Assembly: GCA_023417655.1 (NCBI GenBank)
Contig: JAEZFD010000049.1
Coordinates: 1-64,000, forward strand
Length of the DNA: 64,000 nt
Origin: Planctomycetota bacterium
GTDB taxonomy: Bacteria > Planctomycetota > Planctomycetia > Planctomycetales > Planctomycetaceae
Direction of reading: 5' to 3'
Position 1 is the first letter of the stretch; each line of letters opens with the position of its first letter. Both the position numbers and the translations under genes were made by a program. Of this stretch, positions 51,763-60,281 are shown in pieces. The notes beneath the pieces were generated by a model. The model saw nothing but the letters and a program-made list of their open reading frames with translations. It did no database searches and was not told where the DNA came from.

Positions 51763-52341
51763 GTGGCCAATTCGTCCCGAATCCCGAACCGCAAGCACGC
51801 CACTGCTCGTCTTCCACGGGACTGGCGTCCATGGGTGGGATCACTGCTTTCCTGGGGAACTCTCGGAGCCGCGGCTTGTCTCGCGGCCTTAATCGTGCTC
51901 TCTCCGCGGATTCTGGAGAACCGACATCTGGAGCGACGTCTGCTCGAGAATGCGGCCGAACTGCGACACCTTGAAAGCCAGACCCGACAGCTGAAAGTGG
52001 TCAGTCAGGCTCTTCGCACAGACCCTGACTTTATTGCCCGAGTGGCGGCTGCAGAACGATTGCAGAAACGGAGTGAGGAGACCCAAATCCCCGTCAGCAA
52101 GGAACTGGGATTCGATGTGAGTCAGCCGCGTGAATCCCCCGTTGTACTTCCGCGCCATCATGATTCCCCATTCCTGGGCGTCCTGAAGTTTTTCGCAATG
52201 TCAGGCTGGTTCCGAATGACCTGTCTGCTGAGTACAGGGGTGCTGTTCCTGCTCTCGTTCGGTTCCTATCCCAATGGATTTCTGACCGGATCACCTGAGC
52301 GAGTCGTTGAAGTGCTTCACGAACGCTACAGCAATTCGTGA
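51763..52341 (+). CDS. Hypothetical two-helix membrane protein with coiled coil
   Basis: A protein of about 192 residues with two transmembrane helices (about 23-47 and 145-168). Between them is a coiled coil (ENRHLERRLLENAAELRHLE, then SQTRQLKVVSQALRTDPDF). The part up to residue 90 resembles the DivIC/FtsL 'septum formation initiator' arrangement (short cytosolic start, helix, coiled coil), but the second helix is not normal for that family, so I do not name it. GTG 51763 is preferred because GAGGGGAG lies upstream; a TTG at 51691 is the longest option. Probably in one transcript with the preceding coiled-coil gene. Confidence 0.65.
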   Translation: MANSSRIPNRKHATARLPRDWRPWVGSLLSWGTLGAAACLAALIVLSPRILENRHLERRLLENAAELRHLESQTRQLKVVSQALRTDPDFIARVAAAERLQKRSEETQIPVSKELGFDVSQPRESPVVLPRHHDSPFLGVLKFFAMSGWFRMTCLLSTGVLFLLSFGSYPNGFLTGSPERVVEVLHERYSNS

Positions 52342-52512
52342 TTGCTTGCCCGCTCCGCATCGGGACAGCAAGTTTCAATTCTGAAATTCACAGGGTAGGA
52401 TGACCACAGGGGAGATGCTGGTGAATCGCTCTGCCTGCTAAAGCAGGACACGATCGCACCTGGCTCTCTGCTCCTTGCCGCCTCCATCTGCCTTGAGGAA
52501 AAGGAAGGTCGA

Positions 52513-53649
52513 ATGATTCGCACCCTTGCAACTCTTGTCCTCGTGACTGCGGTTACACTCTCAGGACTGGTTACTCAGATCATTGCGGCACCCCCGGTTG
52601 GAGAGCCATTTGGAAAAACCGCCGATGGCGAGGCGGTTCAGATCTTCACGCTGAAGAATGAAACCGGCATGACCGTCCGCATCATGTCACGCGGAGCGAC
52701 GATCGTCAGCCTGAACGTTCCGGATCGTAACGGAACGGAAGCGGATGTTGTTCTCGGTTACGACACCGTTGCCGGGTATGAGTCACCGGGGAATCAGTAT
52801 TTCGGTTGCGCGACGGGCCGAGTCTGCAATCGCATTGCCAAAGGGAAGTTCGTGCTGGACGGCAAAACCTATGAACTGGCTGTGAACAACGGGCCAAACC
52901 ACCTCCACGGCGGAGTGAAACGCAGCCTCGATCGCGTTGTCTGGCAGGGAAAAGGATTTGAAACCGAGGAAGGGGTCGGAGTTTCCTTCTTCTATATCAG
53001 TGCAGATGGAGAAGAAGGCTATCCCGGTAACCTGACGATTACGGTCAGCTATCTCCTGAAGCGGTCAAGCAATCAGCTGACGATCAGTTACAAGGCTGTC
53101 ACAGATCAGCCGACTCCTGTCAATTTGACCAATCATTCGTACTTCAATCTCAATGGTGCAGGACAGGGAAACATCCTCGACCACACGCTGCAGCTGCATG
53201 CTTCGCAGTACACGCCGAATGACGCGACCCAGATCCCGACGGGTGAAATCGTTCCTGTCAAAGGTCGCCCCGTTGATTTTCTCACGCCGACACGAGTCGG
53301 AGAGCGACTCGATCAGGTCGAGCAAACCGAAGCGATGGGCTATGACTACAACTATGTCGTCGATGGAGCCGCCGGAACCGTGCGACCTGTCGCGCGACTG
53401 AGTTCAGCGCAGTCTGGACGCGTGCTGGAAGTGGACAGCGATGCCCCCTGCGTTCAGCTCTACACCGGCAATCATCTGCACGGTCAGCAGGGAAAAGACG
53501 GGAAGACGTATGAGAAACGGGGAGCCCTCTGTCTGGAAACCCAGCGATTCCCAGACGCCGTGAATCACCCGCAGTTTCCTTCGGTGATCCTGAAGCCGGG
53601 CTCGATTTACGAACAGACGTGCATCTGGAAGTTCTCGGTCGAAAAGTAA
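52513..53649 (+). CDS. Exported aldose 1-epimerase (GalM-like)
   Basis: A 378-residue galactose mutarotase-like protein. A signal peptide covers about 1-25 (cut near IIAAP). Then come GEAVQIFTLKNETGMTVRIM, GYDTVAGYESPGNQYFG, GRVCNRIAKGKF, NNGPNHLHGGVKRSLDRVVW, LTNHSYFNLNGAGQGNILDH with the catalytic His, and LCLETQRFPDAVNHPQFPSV, where the general-base Glu lies. Mutarotases normally work in the cytosol; this one should act in the periplasm on incoming sugars or polysaccharide ends. AAGGAAGG before the ATG is a strong ribosome-binding site. Confidence 0.94.
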   Translation: MIRTLATLVLVTAVTLSGLVTQIIAAPPVGEPFGKTADGEAVQIFTLKNETGMTVRIMSRGATIVSLNVPDRNGTEADVVLGYDTVAGYESPGNQYFGCATGRVCNRIAKGKFVLDGKTYELAVNNGPNHLHGGVKRSLDRVVWQGKGFETEEGVGVSFFYISADGEEGYPGNLTITVSYLLKRSSNQLTISYKAVTDQPTPVNLTNHSYFNLNGAGQGNILDHTLQLHASQYTPNDATQIPTGEIVPVKGRPVDFLTPTRVGERLDQVEQTEAMGYDYNYVVDGAAGTVRPVARLSSAQSGRVLEVDSDAPCVQLYTGNHLHGQQGKDGKTYEKRGALCLETQRFPDAVNHPQFPSVILKPGSIYEQTCIWKFSVEK

Positions 53650-53731
53650 GGCCGTGCTGCAGTCGCCGTGAACGCCCTACTCTGGATCAAATCCCCAGGT
53701 CTTGCGGGCCTGGGGGGAGATCCGTCTCACT

Positions 53732-54394
53732 TCAGGAGACAGCGTTTTCCTGCTTCTGCGGCGCGAGCAGGAACTTTCCGACGGGAACTGCGATCAGTGC
53801 TCCCAGTGTCGGAGCAGTCAGATAGACCCAGAGATACTGCAGTTTCATCGTGACGAGTGCCGGAGCGAGTGAGCGGGCCGGATTCATTGAGGCGCCGCTA
53901 ATGGGACCGGCACACAGTGCTTCCATAGCGATGACAGCACCAACTGCTGCCCCTGCCATGATTCCTTTTTCTTTGCTGCCGGTTGAGACGCAGAGCACGA
54001 CCAGCATCAGCACGAAGGTCAGCACGACTTCGAAGATGAATGATTGAGCCCAGTGTTGGGCGGGTAAAGTCTCCCCGAGACTCGATTGATCCCAGAACAT
54101 CAGCTTCAGAAGAAGGCTGGCGGAGAGAGCCCCGAAACATTGGGCCACGATGTAACCCGGAACCCAGCCGAGTGAAAATCGACCATCCGCCCAGAAGGCA
54201 ATGGTTACCGCCGGATTCATGTGTGCACCGGAGATATCACCGATGGCATAAATCATCGCCATCACCACGAATCCGAACACAAGGGAGATGCCGACATGGG
54301 TGACGGAACCGCTGATGTTGTTGACGACGACGGCCCCTGTCCCCATAAACACAATTGAAAACGCTCCCAGAAACTCCGCCAGTAAACGTCTCAT
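53732..54394 (-). CDS. MIP family channel (aquaporin-like)
   Basis: A 220-residue six-helix channel of the major intrinsic protein family, with both half-helix motifs: HMNPAVT (about 58-64) and SMNPARS (about 168-174). The residue after the second NPAR is Ser, as in water channels, not the Asp typical of glycerol facilitators, so water or small neutral solutes are likely. The opening is MRRLLAEFLGAFSIVFMGTG. Length is typical. It follows the M28 peptidase gene by 54 bp on the same strand. Confidence 0.93.
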   Translation of the reverse strand: MRRLLAEFLGAFSIVFMGTGAVVVNNISGSVTHVGISLVFGFVVMAMIYAIGDISGAHMNPAVTIAFWADGRFSLGWVPGYIVAQCFGALSASLLLKLMFWDQSSLGETLPAQHWAQSFIFEVVLTFVLMLVVLCVSTGSKEKGIMAGAAVGAVIAMEALCAGPISGASMNPARSLAPALVTMKLQYLWVYLTAPTLGALIAVPVGKFLLAPQKQENAVS

Positions 54395-54448
54395 AACAAG
54401 CTCCTGGCCTTCATGGCCAAACCGGGGTCGTGCTGATGTTGATTCCCA

Positions 54449-56485
54449 TCAGCGAGGAGATGACAAGATAACCGGAACGGTAAGGTGCTGACCGTCACGC
54501 AGAATGGTGACCTGAATTTGCTGGCCGGCCTGATGCTTTCGCAGGACGAGGTCGAAATCATCCAGTCCACCGATCGAACTCTCTCCGATCTTCACGATGA
54601 CATCCCCGGCTTTCAGTCCGGCCTTCTCGGCAGGGCTCTCAGGAGCAACTCCCTGAATCGCGTACCCCTCCGCCATACCTGAGAAATCCGGGATGCTACC
54701 GAAGTAGGGACGGCTTCCCATTCGATCAATCGCGGCCATGCCTGGAACATGGATGTAGTTCGGTCGAACGTCAGACTGGGCCGTTGCGATAATGATCTGC
54801 TCCAGAAAACTGATGACTGTCGCTTCTCCAGAGGCGTTGATTTTCTCCCAGTCGTCGGCGGGAGTGTGGTACTCCCCATGCAGACCGGTGAAGGCATGCA
54901 GCACCGGGATCTTCTTGGAGTAGAAGACGGAATGATCGCTGGGCCCGAGACCTTCCGGCTTCTTGTTGAGCGACAGCTTCCAGTCACTGGCGGCCTGATC
55001 AACAAGTTTGGCCCACAAAGACGAGGTTCCCGTGCCGAAGACAATCAGCTTTTGTTCCTGCAGTCGCCCGATCATGTCCATGTTGAACATCGCGATCATC
55101 GAATCGAGTGGAAAGACTGGATTTGCGACGTAGTGCTCGGCCCCGAGCAGTCCCCGTTCTTCGCCGGTGAATGCCACGAAGACGAGACGCCGTGGCAGGG
55201 GAGTTTCTCTCGCTGCGAGACGTCGCGCGAGCTCCAGTAGTCCGGCGGTCCCTGACGCATTGTCATCAGCACCGTTGTGAATGGCCGTGCTTCCCTGAGC
55301 GAGTGAACCGACTTCACCTCGTCCGAGGTGATCGTAGTGTGCCCCGATGACAATGGTCTCCTCCTGAAGTGGACCTTCGCCAGGCAGCACGCCAATGACG
55401 TTCATCACTGGAACATCATTAGATTTGACGTCTGCAACTCCCTTTGCCGACCAGCCGGTCAGGAGTTGGCTGACTGGTTTCCTGGTCTCATCGATCTGGG
55501 CCTCAAGCTCAGCGAGCGTATGACCAGTCGCCGATTTCAGAATGGTGTCGGCGACCTTCTGCGTGATCTGGAAGCAGGGAATTGACTTACCGGAACGTGA
55601 GCCACCATACCCGAAGGGCATCAGCTTGTCGGCCTGGTGTTCGCTCAGCGCCAATCGAGTCTGCCGCAGTTGTTCGAGGGCATGCTGAAGCTGTTTCATC
55701 AGCTCAGGGAGGTCGGCCTCGGGAGCGACGATCTTCTCCGCGATTGCTTCCAGATTCGCCTGAGCTTTGTCGACAGCTTCCTGCAGACTTTCCTGCTGCT
55801 GTCGTTCCTCATATGGATCATTCACGAAAATCACGGCCGCAGCGCCATGAGTGAATGCCTGGCTCAGCTTCGTGGTAAGGGCTGCATGGCGTGAGATTCC
55901 CCGGCCTACGGAGAACGGGCCATGTGGATCACCTTGCAGGGGAGTTCGCCGCATGACCAGTGCGATTTTGCCATTGAGATCAATCCCCGCAAAGTCACTG
56001 TAAGCGGCCTCGGGAGAATCAATTCCATATCCCACGAAGACAATGGGGGCGTCGACTTCGCCAGCGGCTCCAAATGCACAGGGAACGAATTCGGAATCCA
56101 GTTTCAAAGACAATTTCTGACCATCAGGCCCTGCGAGCGTCAGCGCATTGCCAGGTCCCATCAGTGATCCGTCAGAAATGGTGAATTTCTGAAACGGACC
56201 ACCGTCGACCGCGGTGACATCGAGCCCAGACGCCTTGAAGGATTCAGCGATATAGTCAGCGGCGGCGTTCAGCCCCTCGGTTTTAATCCCGCGACCTTCC
56301 CGCTCGTCGTCAGACAGGTACTTGATGTCTTCAAGAATTCGGGCCGCACTCTCGCTCAACTCCTGAGCGGGAAGCGATCTCGCCGTGATGAACAGGATCA
56401 GGCAGAGCCCGATCTGGAAGAACTGTCTTGTCACTCGCCACCTGATTCTGTCGACCGAAGCATTCAGGCCCAATCGGCCCCCCAT
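54449..56485 (-). CDS. Exported M28 metallopeptidase with PA-like and PDZ domains
   Basis: A 678-residue zinc aminopeptidase-like protein. A signal or anchor segment lies at about 20-40. A PA-type insert (about 110-300, VFVGYGIDSPEAAYSDF) holds a coiled-coil stretch of about 60-70 residues that is not usual. The M28 core has GAHYDHLG (first zinc ligand), GADDNASGTAGLLELAR (bridging Asp), FTGEERGLLGAEHY (catalytic Glu), FNMDMIGR and HGEYHTPADDWEKI with the last His. A C-terminal PDZ domain contains VAPESPAEKAGLKAGDVIVKI and ends VPVILSSPR. It probably trims peptides in the periplasm. The aquaporin gene follows downstream. Confidence 0.92.
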   Translation of the reverse strand: MGGRLGLNASVDRIRWRVTRQFFQIGLCLILFITARSLPAQELSESAARILEDIKYLSDDEREGRGIKTEGLNAAADYIAESFKASGLDVTAVDGGPFQKFTISDGSLMGPGNALTLAGPDGQKLSLKLDSEFVPCAFGAAGEVDAPIVFVGYGIDSPEAAYSDFAGIDLNGKIALVMRRTPLQGDPHGPFSVGRGISRHAALTTKLSQAFTHGAAAVIFVNDPYEERQQQESLQEAVDKAQANLEAIAEKIVAPEADLPELMKQLQHALEQLRQTRLALSEHQADKLMPFGYGGSRSGKSIPCFQITQKVADTILKSATGHTLAELEAQIDETRKPVSQLLTGWSAKGVADVKSNDVPVMNVIGVLPGEGPLQEETIVIGAHYDHLGRGEVGSLAQGSTAIHNGADDNASGTAGLLELARRLAARETPLPRRLVFVAFTGEERGLLGAEHYVANPVFPLDSMIAMFNMDMIGRLQEQKLIVFGTGTSSLWAKLVDQAASDWKLSLNKKPEGLGPSDHSVFYSKKIPVLHAFTGLHGEYHTPADDWEKINASGEATVISFLEQIIIATAQSDVRPNYIHVPGMAAIDRMGSRPYFGSIPDFSGMAEGYAIQGVAPESPAEKAGLKAGDVIVKIGESSIGGLDDFDLVLRKHQAGQQIQVTILRDGQHLTVPVILSSPR

Positions 56486-56536
56486 GAGTGGGCCTGATTG
56501 TATCGGCTCGACTGACGAATGAGTATCTCTGCATGT

Positions 56537-56571
56537 CTGGTTCCTTCACCCCTCTGGGGCGAAGAAACCAG
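56537..56571 (-). terminator. Strong hairpin after the DUF1559 gene
   Basis: A hairpin of 16 positions with a 3-base loop, 16 bp past the DUF1559 stop. As plus-strand RNA it would have two C-A mismatches; as minus-strand RNA both become G-U pairs (positions 43/65 and 48/60 of 56500), so it is fully paired only on the transcribed strand. No long T-run follows; it may stabilise the mRNA end or be an imperfect terminator. Confidence 0.65.
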
Positions 56572-56586
56572 CGGGGAGGAGGAGAT

Positions 56587-57579
56587 CTAGTCCAGTTGTG
56601 CGTTGGACGTTTCGGCGTTGGCGATTGTGCTGATGGCACGAATGACGTTCTGATCGATACTGCTGCTGATAAACTTGACGGAACCGTCACAGAGGACGGT
56701 ATGGGCTCCCCCGGTATGGCGGCTCCGCATCGAGAGTCGGCGCGGGTCGACCGAGACGCAAGGCATGTCCGGGTCAGGCTGGCAGAAGGTGACGATGTTG
56801 TCAGGGATCGGCGTGTTCGGAGGCAGGTTACCGGTGTAGCCAGTTGAATGGCTGATCCAGACCAGTCCACGCAGGTCGCCGTATGGAATACTCGCCGTGG
56901 CAGTGGGATTTGTGCCCTGGCGGATTTCACCCAGCATCATTGTGTTCGAAAGGCCATCGGTGATGTCCCGGAAAGCGGTGGAGTACCCTTCGGTCATCAG
57001 GTTGGTCGTCGGTTTCACCTGAGCCACCATGAACGGTCCAGCTGCATACTGGATGGTCCCGTTAATGTTGTTCTGCATCGTGTTGTTTGTGTTCCCCAGA
57101 TTCACGACATAGTTGTACTGAGGGATGTTTTGATAGAACGCAGCCGCGGTATCTGACGGGCACCGCATGATTGGAATCAGCGTGCGAACCAGCGCCAGAT
57201 TGGTTGAGCCAGTGTAGTGGAATCTGTCGTCCCATCTGTTGGCGACATTGGCCTGATCGATGTAAGGCATGATCGCTTTTAGCCAGCAATAGCCGGAACT
57301 GTTTCCGCTGGTCGAAGACGTGGCGAAAGTCTCGCTTCCCATGTAAGCAATCGGCAGACGGTTGGTGACGTCGTGATAATTATGCATTGCCAGCCCGAGC
57401 TGCTTCAGGCTGTTCTTGCACTGGGAGCGGCGTGCTGCTTCCCGTGCCTGCTGAACGGCAGGCAGCAGCAGTGCGACGAGCACGGCGATGATGGCAATAA
57501 CCACCAGCAGTTCAATGAGCGTGAACCCACTGCGAAGTGCTCGAACGTGGCAGTCCGATCGTGAAGATTCGTGAGGCAT
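56587..57579 (-). CDS. DUF1559 protein with prepilin-like N-terminus
   Basis: A 330-residue DUF1559 protein, the large planctomycete family with a type IV pilin-like start: GFTLIELLVVIAIIAVLVAL from residue 18, preceded by a basic leader. Cleavage between Gly18 and Phe19 and N-methylation are expected. The helix runs into AREAARRSQCKNSLKQLGLA, the family hallmark. The globular part ends HTGGAHTVLCDGSVKFI, the typical H-x9-DG motif. Members form pseudopili or surface fibres by inference. The lipoprotein gene lies 71 bp upstream and is probably cotranscribed; this pairing with a transthyretin-like lipoprotein is common. Confidence 0.96.
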   Translation of the reverse strand: MPHESSRSDCHVRALRSGFTLIELLVVIAIIAVLVALLLPAVQQAREAARRSQCKNSLKQLGLAMHNYHDVTNRLPIAYMGSETFATSSTSGNSSGYCWLKAIMPYIDQANVANRWDDRFHYTGSTNLALVRTLIPIMRCPSDTAAAFYQNIPQYNYVVNLGNTNNTMQNNINGTIQYAAGPFMVAQVKPTTNLMTEGYSTAFRDITDGLSNTMMLGEIRQGTNPTATASIPYGDLRGLVWISHSTGYTGNLPPNTPIPDNIVTFCQPDPDMPCVSVDPRRLSMRSRHTGGAHTVLCDGSVKFISSSIDQNVIRAISTIANAETSNAQLD

Positions 57580-57650
57580 TCTATGACCCGATTCTGTTGA
57601 GGAAGAAGAATGAGGGAAGCATTCACACGGCCAGAGTGCAGCGGGCCGGG

Positions 57651-58088
57651 TTATTGAGAGATGAGCTCGAACTTCAGATTGTTCGGGTCGCCGGCGCGGA
57701 TCTCACACGTCAGAGTGGTTTGCGAATTATAGCGGGCGGGAATGAGCTCTTTGCCTTCAACCGCCGTCACCATGACGTCAACGTTCGGATTGTTTTGTGA
57801 GTTCCCGGCCTCTGAGGCAGAGATCATCACCTTGTATGTGCCTGGCGGAAGACCGCTCTCTTTTGGGACAGAAAATCCGCCATTCTTAACGTTCGCCCCT
57901 GATGAAACTGGGCCGCTCTCAGATGGGACGATCGTGATTGCCCCAGCGGCTAACGGCTTACCATCGAGGGTGACGATGCCAGAATAGGATTGACGATTAT
58001 ACGGGTCTTTTGTCCCTTGTCCGCAGCCACTTGTGCTCAGACCGGAAGCGAGAGCGAAACTGACCAGCAATAGGTTTCTGTAACTCAT
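57651..58088 (-). CDS. Transthyretin-like lipoprotein
   Basis: A 145-residue lipoprotein: signal MSYRNLLLVSFALASGL with lipobox STSGC, then a beta-rich carboxypeptidase-regulatory/transthyretin-like fold (YSGIVTLDGKPLAAGAITIV, GGFSVPKESGLPPGTYKVMI). Such proteins go with DUF1559 genes in planctomycetes and may bind sugar or protein at the outer membrane. The start at 58088 has GGGG nine bases upstream; the longer frame from 58109 has no start signal. The DUF1559 gene follows 71 bp downstream on the same strand. Confidence 0.87.
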   Translation of the reverse strand: MSYRNLLLVSFALASGLSTSGCGQGTKDPYNRQSYSGIVTLDGKPLAAGAITIVPSESGPVSSGANVKNGGFSVPKESGLPPGTYKVMISASEAGNSQNNPNVDVMVTAVEGKELIPARYNSQTTLTCEIRAGDPNNLKFELISQ

Positions 58089-58269
58089 TCGAAGTTGCCC
58101 CGGTCGCATTGCTGTATTTGCAAGTGTTGATGTGTGGTGCCAGTAGTCGTCGCAACTTCAGGGCGCTTACCTCTCTTTTTCTAAAAATTTAAGGCCTCCT
58201 TAATCGGGATCGTATCGCACACGAGCGACAGCACGGTGTCCCGGCCTGCGTTGCCTGAAAGCGGCGCAC

Positions 58270-58310
58270 AAAAAAACCGGCCACCGCAAATGTCTTTGCG
58301 ATGGCCGGTT
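58270..58310 (-). terminator. Rho-independent terminator after tsf
   Basis: A stem of nine plus six base pairs (58275-58290 with 58295-58310) around a 4-base loop. The one C-A mismatch on the plus strand becomes a G-U pair on the minus strand. Read on the minus strand the hairpin is followed by a run of T. It lies 45 bp past the tsf stop. Confidence 0.88.
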
Positions 58311-58355
58311 GATTACGTAGAGCTTTGATGACTCAGTGAACTGAGCCAGGCATGC

Positions 58356-59195
58356 TTAGTTCACACCGAGGACGATCAGTTTGAAGTCCTTGGCCTTCAG
58401 ACCGTTCTCAGCGAGAACCTGTCGGACTGTCTTGGAGTCGTCCTTGGCGAACAGCTGTTCGGTCAGAACGCCGACGGTGTCGCGATAGAAGACGCCCATC
58501 TTGCCATCAACGATCTTCTCGATGATGTTTTCTGGCTTCTTCGTGGCGCGGGCTTCTTCGGCCAGCCGTTCACGTTCAGCGGCGACAGCAGCCGGATCGG
58601 CCTGTTCAACCGTGGCGACTGCTGGCTTCAGAGCGGCAATGTGCATGGCCACATCGCGAAGGACTGAAGGGTCCTTGGCTTCGCCTTCGGCCTGGAACAG
58701 CACGGCGGTCTTTCCGTCGTGGTGCACGTAAACGCCGACAGGTCCCTTCACGCGAACGACCCGATTGACAACGATCTTTTCACGGATCTTGTTGACAGTC
58801 GTTTCGTACAGTTCACGAAGGGTTCCGGTTCCCTTTGGATTTGGCTGATCCAGAAGTGCTTCCCCGGTTTCTGCACCTGGGCCGGTCCACAGCTGCTCAA
58901 CGAGAGCTGCAGCCAGTGTGGCGAGACCTTCGCTGCCAGCAACTGGAGCGGATTCGCAAAGGATCTCCACGGCGACAGCTTCGCTGGCGTCGTCAGCAAC
59001 CTTGGTGAAAACGCGGCCTTCGAGAGTCGCGTTGGCAGCTCGCTTGCCGATCACTTTCCCGACCTGCTCCTGCAGAATCTGGATTGCCTTGGCTTCGTCC
59101 CCACCGGCTTCGGTCAAGGCTTTCTTGCACTCCATCATCGGCAGATCGGTCTTTTCACGCAGCGCTTTTACAGCGGCGGCAGTGATTTCGGCCAT
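58356..59195 (-). CDS. tsf: Elongation factor Ts
   Basis: A 279-residue EF-Ts, the nucleotide exchange factor of EF-Tu. Seen: the UBA-like start VKALREKTDLPMMECKKALT and GGDEAKAIQILQE, ANATLEGRVFTKV, VAVEILCESAPVAGSE (family TDFVA region changed), VRVKGPVGVYVHHDGKTAVL, VAMHIAALKP and the end VLTEQLFAKDDSKTVRQVL. GGAGG lies about seven bases before ATG 59195; the frame is open back to 59324. The usual upstream neighbour rpsB is missing; a zinc-ribbon protein gene stands there instead. Confidence 0.96.
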   Translation of the reverse strand: MAEITAAAVKALREKTDLPMMECKKALTEAGGDEAKAIQILQEQVGKVIGKRAANATLEGRVFTKVADDASEAVAVEILCESAPVAGSEGLATLAAALVEQLWTGPGAETGEALLDQPNPKGTGTLRELYETTVNKIREKIVVNRVVRVKGPVGVYVHHDGKTAVLFQAEGEAKDPSVLRDVAMHIAALKPAVATVEQADPAAVAAERERLAEEARATKKPENIIEKIVDGKMGVFYRDTVGVLTEQLFAKDDSKTVRQVLAENGLKAKDFKLIVLGVN

Positions 59196-59418
59196 GGCGG
59201 CCCCTCCTTCAAAAGAAAAAGTCGTGTTAACTTGTCTTGGTATCAGTGTTTCGGCAGCCGGGGCCGATGACCGGTTCTCTCTCGAACCAGTAGACGGGCG
59301 TCGAATCGGACGCACCGGGAGCATCGCGGATAGTCTCCAGCAGCCCTATTTTTGCGAAAAGCGGTCGTCGCGACAACTGGAGCGGTTGAATTGTCTTGGG
59401 AGAGTCGTTCCCGGAGAC

Positions 59419-60135
59419 TCAAATTCCCACTTCCGGCGCTGACTTCAGCTTTGCCAGCCGTTCTCGACACTCGAGAATTCGCAGAAACGCCTGATTCGGA
59501 TCCGGGATCTCGTTCAGGAGCTGTCTGACATGCGGAATCTGACTGCGGGCGAATTCGCGCGACTCAATCAAAGTCAGCAATGCCTGTAACAGCTCCAGCT
59601 GCTCTTCGAGTGTGCGATCGTTCTTCGCATTCAGGACCTCGTACCGGGCTCTTGCATGGCGGAGATGATTCGCCCGTCGACAGTCGGAGCAGAGGACGCA
59701 ATCTGCATCGAAGGGGAACTTCAACGCCTCGTACCAGAACTTTTGTTCATCCGCGAAGAAGAGGAAAGGACGAGAGCACTCCCGACAGGTGCGACGTTCA
59801 TCGAAATAGTGCGTGATCTGCGAATAGGAGTTCCCTCGTTGATCGGATCGCCGTGCGACCACTGCGGTATTGGGAATTCGAACGTCTTCCTGAGGTCGCC
59901 AAAACAGGGAGACTCCCGGCTGTCCCGGTACGGGGTTCAGACCAGTCAAACGGGGACGGTTTCCGAAGCGTGGGTTCACCACGTAGAGTTCGAATTCATC
60001 ACCCGCCAGAACCGGCTTGGTGCACAGGATTTTCCCGTCATCTGACGATTGGGGAAAGGGGATTGTTCGCAGGTTCGCAGCCCCGTGCGGACGGAGAACG
60101 AAGTCCGTTTTGCGTGAATCGTTTTGGCCCATCAC
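59419..60135 (-). CDS. Zinc-ribbon domain protein
   Basis: A 238-residue protein with a central zinc ribbon of the 'probable zinc-ribbon' type: CRECSRPFLFFADEQKFWYE followed by CVLCSDCRRANH, giving four Cys ligands. The first 100 residues are a separate, unrecognised part with FELYVVNPRFGNRPRL. The end is helical (RTLEEQLELLQALLTLIESR). Function unknown; the ribbon type often occurs in small proteins of uncertain role. It lies between rpoD and tsf on the same strand, with terminators on both sides (60219-60251 and, after tsf, 58270-58310), so it may be in one transcript with tsf. Confidence 0.8.
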   Translation of the reverse strand: MMGQNDSRKTDFVLRPHGAANLRTIPFPQSSDDGKILCTKPVLAGDEFELYVVNPRFGNRPRLTGLNPVPGQPGVSLFWRPQEDVRIPNTAVVARRSDQRGNSYSQITHYFDERRTCRECSRPFLFFADEQKFWYEALKFPFDADCVLCSDCRRANHLRHARARYEVLNAKNDRTLEEQLELLQALLTLIESREFARSQIPHVRQLLNEIPDPNQAFLRILECRERLAKLKSAPEVGI

Positions 60136-60218
60136 CGCACCTCAGTCTTGTCGAGACCATTGATTTCAGGAATTTGTCGTGCAGATTCGGACACCGCGAA
60201 CGTGTTCCCGGGCCCATG

Positions 60219-60251
60219 AAAAAAGCCGCATTCGGTGAGAATGCGGCTTTT
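60219..60251 (-). terminator. Rho-independent terminator after rpoD
   Basis: A perfect 13-bp stem (AAAAGCCGCATTC at 60221-60233, complement at 60239-60251) with loop GGTGA. On the minus strand it is followed by TTTTTTC. It lies 31 bp past the rpoD stop. Confidence 0.92.
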
Positions 60252-60281
60252 GTTTCAATGCGGTCCTGAGCGAGTCTGGGA

